Positions 4,867-8,214 of a stretch of 8,214 nucleotides of DNA are shown here, piece after piece (the first letter of the stretch is position 1; each line of letters begins with the position of its first letter). The DNA lies in the NCBI GenBank assembly GCA_900544465.1, contig UQVT01000083.1, forward strand, positions 1 through 8,214, written 5' to 3'. The position numbers were made by a program, and so were the translations under genes. Source of the stretch: an uncultured Collinsella sp. (lineage in GTDB: Bacteria > Actinomycetota > Coriobacteriia > Coriobacteriales > Coriobacteriaceae). Under the pieces are notes generated by a model. That model saw only the letters and a program-made list of their open reading frames with translations. It ran no database searches and was not told the origin of the DNA.

Positions 4867-5892
4867 ATGGCACAGAGCGCGAACATGGATGCATCGGAGC
4901 TTGCACGCGATATTGCGGCCGGCCTGGCATCGGCAACGACGGCAACGGAGCGCGCGGCGCTGGTGCCCGCAGAGCTCGTCGAGGCCATTCATCAACTAAA
5001 AACCCAACGTGACGCGGTAATCCTGGCGCACTATTACGTGGCGCCCGAGGTCCAAGCCGTGGCTGATTACGTCGGCGACAGCTTCTACCTGGCTAAGCTC
5101 GCTAAAAGCCTGCCGCAGCAGACCATCGTGCTGTGCGGCGTGGAGTTTATGGGCGAGAGCGCCAAACTGCTCAATCCCACTAAGACCGTGCTGCTGCCCG
5201 AGCCGGGCGCGGACTGTCCCATGGCGCACATGGTCAAGCGCGAGACGGTCGACGCGGCGCGCGCCGAGTACGGCGACGACCTGGCTGTCGTCTGCTACGT
5301 CAACTCCACGGTCGAGATCAAGAGCTGGAGCGACGTGTGTGTCACCAGCTCCAACGCCGTCAAGATCGTGTCCGAGCTGCCGCAGCAGCATATCCTGTTC
5401 ATCCCCGATCAAAACCTGGGCCGCTTCGTAGCCGAGCAGGTGCCGCAAAAGCACGTCATTCTCAACAATGGCTACTGCCCGCGCCACCACATCATTACCG
5501 TTGAGCAGATCGTCGACGCGACGGAGGCTCACCCCGACGCGCTCGTGCTGGCGCACCCCGAGTGCAAGGCTGACGTCCTGGCCGAGGCCGACTACATCGG
5601 TTCCACCGCCGGCATCATCAAGTACGCCGAGGAGTCCGACGCGAGCGAGTTCATTATCGTGACTGTCCGCGGCGTGCTCTACGAGCTCGAGCTCCGCTGC
5701 CAGGGCACCGGCAAGAAGTTCTACTTCCCCGCGGTGCAGCCCACCTGCGTCAACATGGATCTCATCACGCTCGAAAAGCTCGTGCGTTGCCTGGAGACGG
5801 GTGAGGGCGAGGTACAGATTGGCGTGTCGGACGAGGCGGCCGATCAGGCCAAGCTCACGCTCGACCGCATGCTCGAGTACGCGGCGCGTTAG
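4867..5892 (+). CDS. nadA: Quinolinate synthase NadA
   Basis: 341-aa [4Fe-4S] enzyme that condenses iminoaspartate from NadB with dihydroxyacetone phosphate to give quinolinate, the second step of de novo NAD synthesis. The three pseudo-repeat domains each supply one cluster Cys: Cys90 in LCGVEFMGESAK, Cys204 in NGYCPRHH, and Cys294 in QPTCVNMDLITLEKL. Other family blocks are ILAHYYVAPEVQAVADYVGD (52-71), VCYVNSTVEIKSWSDVCVTSSNAV (starting at 142), DQNLGRF and LAHPECKADV. The length matches the group of about 340-370 aa. I chose the ATG at 4867, with GAGAGGGG 5 bases upstream; a TTG immediately before it at 4864 is the only alternative. It is first in the operon and controlled from the palindromic promoter region. 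The cluster makes the enzyme oxygen-sensitive, which suits an anaerobe. Confidence 0.97.
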   Translation: MAQSANMDASELARDIAAGLASATTATERAALVPAELVEAIHQLKTQRDAVILAHYYVAPEVQAVADYVGDSFYLAKLAKSLPQQTIVLCGVEFMGESAKLLNPTKTVLLPEPGADCPMAHMVKRETVDAARAEYGDDLAVVCYVNSTVEIKSWSDVCVTSSNAVKIVSELPQQHILFIPDQNLGRFVAEQVPQKHVILNNGYCPRHHIITVEQIVDATEAHPDALVLAHPECKADVLAEADYIGSTAGIIKYAEESDASEFIIVTVRGVLYELELRCQGTGKKFYFPAVQPTCVNMDLITLEKLVRCLETGEGEVQIGVSDEAADQAKLTLDRMLEYAAR

Positions 5893-5895
5893 GCC

Positions 5896-5930
5896 AATGT
5901 GACATGAGGGGCAGTCCCTTATGCCACATT
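5896..5930. repeat. REP-like hairpin between nadA and nadB
   Basis: Arms 5896-5910 and 5916-5930 match at 13 of 15 positions when one is reverse-complemented, around a 5-base loop (GCAGT). On the plus-strand RNA one difference is a G-U pair and the other an A-C mismatch. It lies 3 bases after the nadA stop and ends 18 bases before the nadB GTG. No T run follows, so it is not a standard terminator; it may stabilise the nadA transcript or be a dispersed repeat that landed in the gap. It has the same general form as the element at 391-460, a GGGAC-type core in a hairpin, but a different sequence. Confidence 0.7.
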
Positions 5931-5934
5931 ACAA

Positions 5935-5951
5935 GGGAGAGGATTCCTGTG
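5935..5951 (+). promoter_or_regulatory. nadB ribosome binding site that decides the GTG start
   Basis: GGGAGAGG (5935-5942) lies 6 bases before the GTG at 5949. An in-frame ATG at 5904 sits inside the hairpin, has no ribosome site, and would add 15 residues with no counterpart in L-aspartate oxidases, so the GTG is preferred. Confidence 0.8.
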
Positions 5952-7325
5952 GAAACCAAACAATACCCCGACATGGAGTGCGACGTCGTCATTGCCGGTT
6001 GCGGTGTGGCGGGCCTTTACGCGGCCCTCAATCTGCCGACGAGCACGCGCGTGATTATGCTCTCCAAGGGCGCTGTCGACGAGTGCGATTCGATGCTCGC
6101 GCAGGGCGGTATCTGCGTGCTGCCCGAAGGCTCGGACTACGATGCCTTCTTTGAGGACACTATGCACGCCGGCCACTACGAGAACCGCCGCGAGAGCGTA
6201 GACATCATGATTCGCTCGAGCCGCTCGGTCATCAACGACCTGCTGGCGATGGGCGTGGACTTTGAGCGCAAGGCCGATGGCGGCCTCGACTTTACCCGCG
6301 AGGGCGCGCACAGCCGCCCACGCATTGCCTTTCATGCCGACATTACGGGCAAGGAGATCACGACTAAGCTGCTCCAGGCCGTTCGCAAGCTGAATAACGT
6401 GCAGATTTTGGAGCACGTGGCCATGACCGACATCCTGACGGGCGAGAGCAATGGCGTCACGGTATGCGCAGGCGTCGTCGCCGTTCCCGTGGACGAGGAC
6501 GATTCGGTCCGTCCCGCCGACGAGCTCGCAAATGCCGCCGAGGGCATGCATGCCGGCAAACCGTTTGAGATTCGCGCCCGCCATACACTGTGGGCAACGG
6601 GCGGTATCGGCGGCGTGTACGACCATTCGACCAACTACCCGCAGCTCACGGGCGATGCCTGCTACATCGCTCAGGAGCATGGCATTACGATGGAGCACCT
6701 GGACTACGTGCAGATTCACCCCACGGGACTGTTCTCGCCGCAGCCGGGTCGCACCTTCCTGATCAGCGAGAGCTGCCGCGGCGAGGGCGCGATTTTGCTC
6801 AACGCCGCCGGCGAGCGCTTTACCGATGAGCTGCAGCCGCGCGACGTGGTCGCCGCCGCCATTCGCGAGCAGATGAAGCAGGACGGCACCGAGCATGAGT
6901 GGCTGAGCTTTGCCCCCGTCGAGCGTGACGTGGTGACCGGGCACTTTGCCAACATCCGCGCGCGCTGCCTGGAGGACGGCCGCGACATCTTGGACGAGCC
7001 CATCCCCGTTACGCCCACGCAGCACTACTTTATGGGCGGCGTGTGGGTCGACAAGGACGGCCGCACCTCGATGCCCGAGCTCTACGCCGCCGGCGAGACG
7101 GCCTGCAACGGCGTTCACGGCAAGAATCGCCTGGCTTCAAACAGCCTGCTCGAGTCCTTGGTGTGGGGTCGCCGCGCCGCTTGGCATATGCGCACCGGCG
7201 AATCGCTCGCCGTGGAGCAGGCAGGCGATCCCGCGCTCGATGGCCGTCATCGCGCCCTGGGCGCCGACACCCTGGCAATCGATGATTTGGCCCGTGCCGC
7301 CGGCGCGCAGGCCGTGGAGGAGTAG
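5949..7325 (+). CDS. nadB: L-aspartate oxidase NadB (short form)
   Basis: 458-aa FAD enzyme that oxidises L-aspartate to iminoaspartate for NadA; under anaerobic conditions fumarate can be the electron acceptor. The FAD-binding Rossmann motif is VVIAGCGVAGLYAA (13-26), followed by MLAQGGICVL (49-58). Active-site equivalents of the E. coli residues are Glu118 in REGAHS, His257 in QIHPTGL, Arg298 in ELQPRDVV, and His359 in QHYFMGGV. The second FAD block is LYAAGETACNGVHGKNRLASN (starting at 378), and SNSLLESLVWG follows. The protein stops about 50 residues after this block, whereas E. coli NadB (540 aa) continues into a C-terminal helical bundle that is absent here. The alternative identity, succinate dehydrogenase/fumarate reductase flavoprotein, is disfavoured by the operon and by the EGAHS motif. 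The stop lies 3 bases before the nadC ATG, and the gene's tail holds the nadC ribosome site. Confidence 0.96.
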   Translation: METKQYPDMECDVVIAGCGVAGLYAALNLPTSTRVIMLSKGAVDECDSMLAQGGICVLPEGSDYDAFFEDTMHAGHYENRRESVDIMIRSSRSVINDLLAMGVDFERKADGGLDFTREGAHSRPRIAFHADITGKEITTKLLQAVRKLNNVQILEHVAMTDILTGESNGVTVCAGVVAVPVDEDDSVRPADELANAAEGMHAGKPFEIRARHTLWATGGIGGVYDHSTNYPQLTGDACYIAQEHGITMEHLDYVQIHPTGLFSPQPGRTFLISESCRGEGAILLNAAGERFTDELQPRDVVAAAIREQMKQDGTEHEWLSFAPVERDVVTGHFANIRARCLEDGRDILDEPIPVTPTQHYFMGGVWVDKDGRTSMPELYAAGETACNGVHGKNRLASNSLLESLVWGRRAAWHMRTGESLAVEQAGDPALDGRHRALGADTLAIDDLARAAGAQAVEE

Positions 7326-7328
7326 ACC

Positions 7329-8189
7329 ATGAATCCCATTACCATGAAGCTCGTCGTCGATGATCTGATTTTGCAGGCTCTGCGCGAGGACATTACCTTT
7401 GAGGACGTGAGCACGGCGAGCGTGTGCCCCACGGCGCGTCCCGCTACCGTTGAGCTTATCGCCAAGGCCGACGGCATCATCGCCGGCTTGGATGTGTTTG
7501 CCCGCACCTTTGAGTTGCTGGATCCGCAGAGCTCGGTGCTGTTTGATGTTGCCGACGGTGACGAGGTTCACGCCGGCGACCACGTGGGGCAGGTGCGTGG
7601 CGATGCACGCGTGCTGCTTTCGGGCGAGCGCGTGGCGCTCAACTACCTGCAGCGCATGAGCGGCATCGCTACCTACACGCACAGCATGGCCGCGGCGCTC
7701 GAGGGCACCAAGACCGTGCTCGTCGACACGCGCAAGACCACGCCGGGTATGCGTGTGTTTGAAAAGGCGGCGGTTGAGATCGGCGGCGGTAGCAACCACC
7801 GTTACAACCTGTCGACGGCCGTCATGCTCAAGGACAACCATATCGACGCCGCCGGTGGCGTGGCGCGCGCGATTGAGATGGCGCGCGCCCATGCATCGTT
7901 TACCACGACGGTCGAGATTGAGTGCGAGAACCTGGAAATGGTACGCGAAGCCGTGGAGGCCGGTGCCGACATCATCATGTTCGACAACATGACCCACGAT
8001 GACATGGCTGCCGCGATTGAGCTTATCGCCGGCCGCGCCAAGACCGAGTGCTCGGGCAACGTGGATGCCGACAACATTCGCGCCCTGGCTGATCTGGGCG
8101 TCGACTACATTAGCTCGGGCGCCCTGACGCACTCCGCGCCGATCCTCGACCTCTCGCTTAAGCACCTGCGTCTGCTGGACGGTAAATAA
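7329..8189 (+). CDS. nadC: Nicotinate-nucleotide pyrophosphorylase (carboxylating), quinolinate phosphoribosyltransferase
   Basis: 286-aa enzyme that converts quinolinate and PRPP to nicotinate mononucleotide, CO2 and pyrophosphate, the third step of the pathway. It has the N-terminal sandwich domain (about 1-115) with LREDITFEDVST (18-29) and LLSGERVALNYLQRMSGIAT (96-115), and a barrel domain with the quinolinate/PRPP site VDTRKTTPGMR (132-142), EIGGGSNHRYNLS (150-162), MLKDNHI (166-172), the acidic VEIECEN (195-201), MFDNM and YISSGALTHSAP (260-271). All expected basic residues of the substrate pocket are present, and the length is typical. The ATG at 7329 has GGAGGAG 6 bases upstream, inside the end of nadB, so nadB and nadC are tightly coupled. 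The TAA at 8187-8189 overlaps the next start by one base. Confidence 0.97.
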   Translation: MNPITMKLVVDDLILQALREDITFEDVSTASVCPTARPATVELIAKADGIIAGLDVFARTFELLDPQSSVLFDVADGDEVHAGDHVGQVRGDARVLLSGERVALNYLQRMSGIATYTHSMAAALEGTKTVLVDTRKTTPGMRVFEKAAVEIGGGSNHRYNLSTAVMLKDNHIDAAGGVARAIEMARAHASFTTTVEIECENLEMVREAVEAGADIIMFDNMTHDDMAAAIELIAGRAKTECSGNVDADNIRALADLGVDYISSGALTHSAPILDLSLKHLRLLDGK

Positions 8190-8214
8190 TGAACGCCCGC
8201 GAGCGTCGCCGTGC
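8189..8214 (+). CDS. Start of a further operon gene, possibly a NiaR-type NAD repressor (partial)
   Basis: An ATG at 8189 shares its A with the nadC stop (TAATG) and opens a frame reading MNARERRRA to the window edge. The overlap is typical of a coupled operon gene. The basic, Arg-rich start resembles the N-termini of NiaR (YrxA) repressors, whose first helix (xxRRxxILxxL) leads into an HTH domain, and NiaR genes are often linked to nad genes. Nine residues cannot prove a family. A NifS-like cysteine desulfurase, another common nad neighbour, would be expected to begin differently. There is only a weak ribosome site (GGACGG, 8177-8182). Confidence 0.45.

Noticed and set aside
5919..7118. Long minus-strand open frame of 399 codons opposite nadB
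   Set aside because: It is a mirror of GC-rich codon bias in nadB: low-complexity Ala/Val/Gly/His-rich translation, no ribosome site, and no recognisable domain.
7137..8165. Minus-strand open frame of 342 codons opposite nadC
   Set aside because: Same reason: it lies antisense to a conserved enzyme and its translation has no family resemblance.
1..8214. CRISPR arrays, insertion sequences, prophage or anti-phage defence genes
   Set aside because: No regularly spaced repeats, transposase, integrase or defence-type proteins were seen. The genes are metabolic and regulatory, with similar codon use throughout.

Overview
The window looks like chromosomal DNA from a GC-rich anaerobic actinobacterium, most likely of the class Coriobacteriia (Collinsella-like). 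I infer this from the GC-rich third positions, the presence of hydrogenase-maturation and nickel-control genes, a GHKL/LytTR two-component pair (common in Coriobacteriia and Firmicutes) and a complete nadA-nadB-nadC set. The genus is an inference. There is no rRNA, tRNA, CRISPR array, insertion sequence or phage gene.

Left part (1-1800, all minus strand). The window opens inside hypF, the carbamoyltransferase that begins CN-ligand synthesis for [NiFe] hydrogenase; only its first 122 residues are present. Upstream of it lie a 70-bp inverted-repeat element, a NikR-type nickel repressor with an unusual His/Cys-rich N-terminal tail, and a small unrecognised helical protein (82 aa) that is almost certainly translated together with nikR. 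A terminator hairpin separates these from thioredoxin (trxA).

Middle (1800-4574). trxA is divergent from a plus-strand gene for a 191-aa protein that reads like a uracil-DNA-glycosylase-fold protein without catalytic residues. A perfect 10-bp inverted repeat sits between the two divergent -10 boxes. Converging on that gene is a minus-strand operon of a LytTR response regulator followed by an AgrC-like GHKL sensor kinase (stop and start share one base). No autoinducer-peptide gene is visible beside them.

Right part (4575-8214, plus strand). A 292-base non-coding spacer holds a perfect 19+19-bp inverted repeat overlapping a good promoter for nadA-nadB-nadC, the de novo pathway from aspartate to nicotinate mononucleotide. 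nadA and nadB are separated by a REP-like hairpin, and nadB and nadC are nearly abutting. One base of overlap with nadC begins a further gene, of which only MNARERRRA is visible. This start resembles the N-terminus of NiaR-type (HTH plus 3H domain) NAD repressors. If that is right, the operon encodes its own repressor and the palindrome at 4782-4825 is its operator.

Two nutrient-control circuits are therefore suggested: nickel with hydrogenase maturation on the left, and niacin/NAD on the right, with a signalling pair between them.
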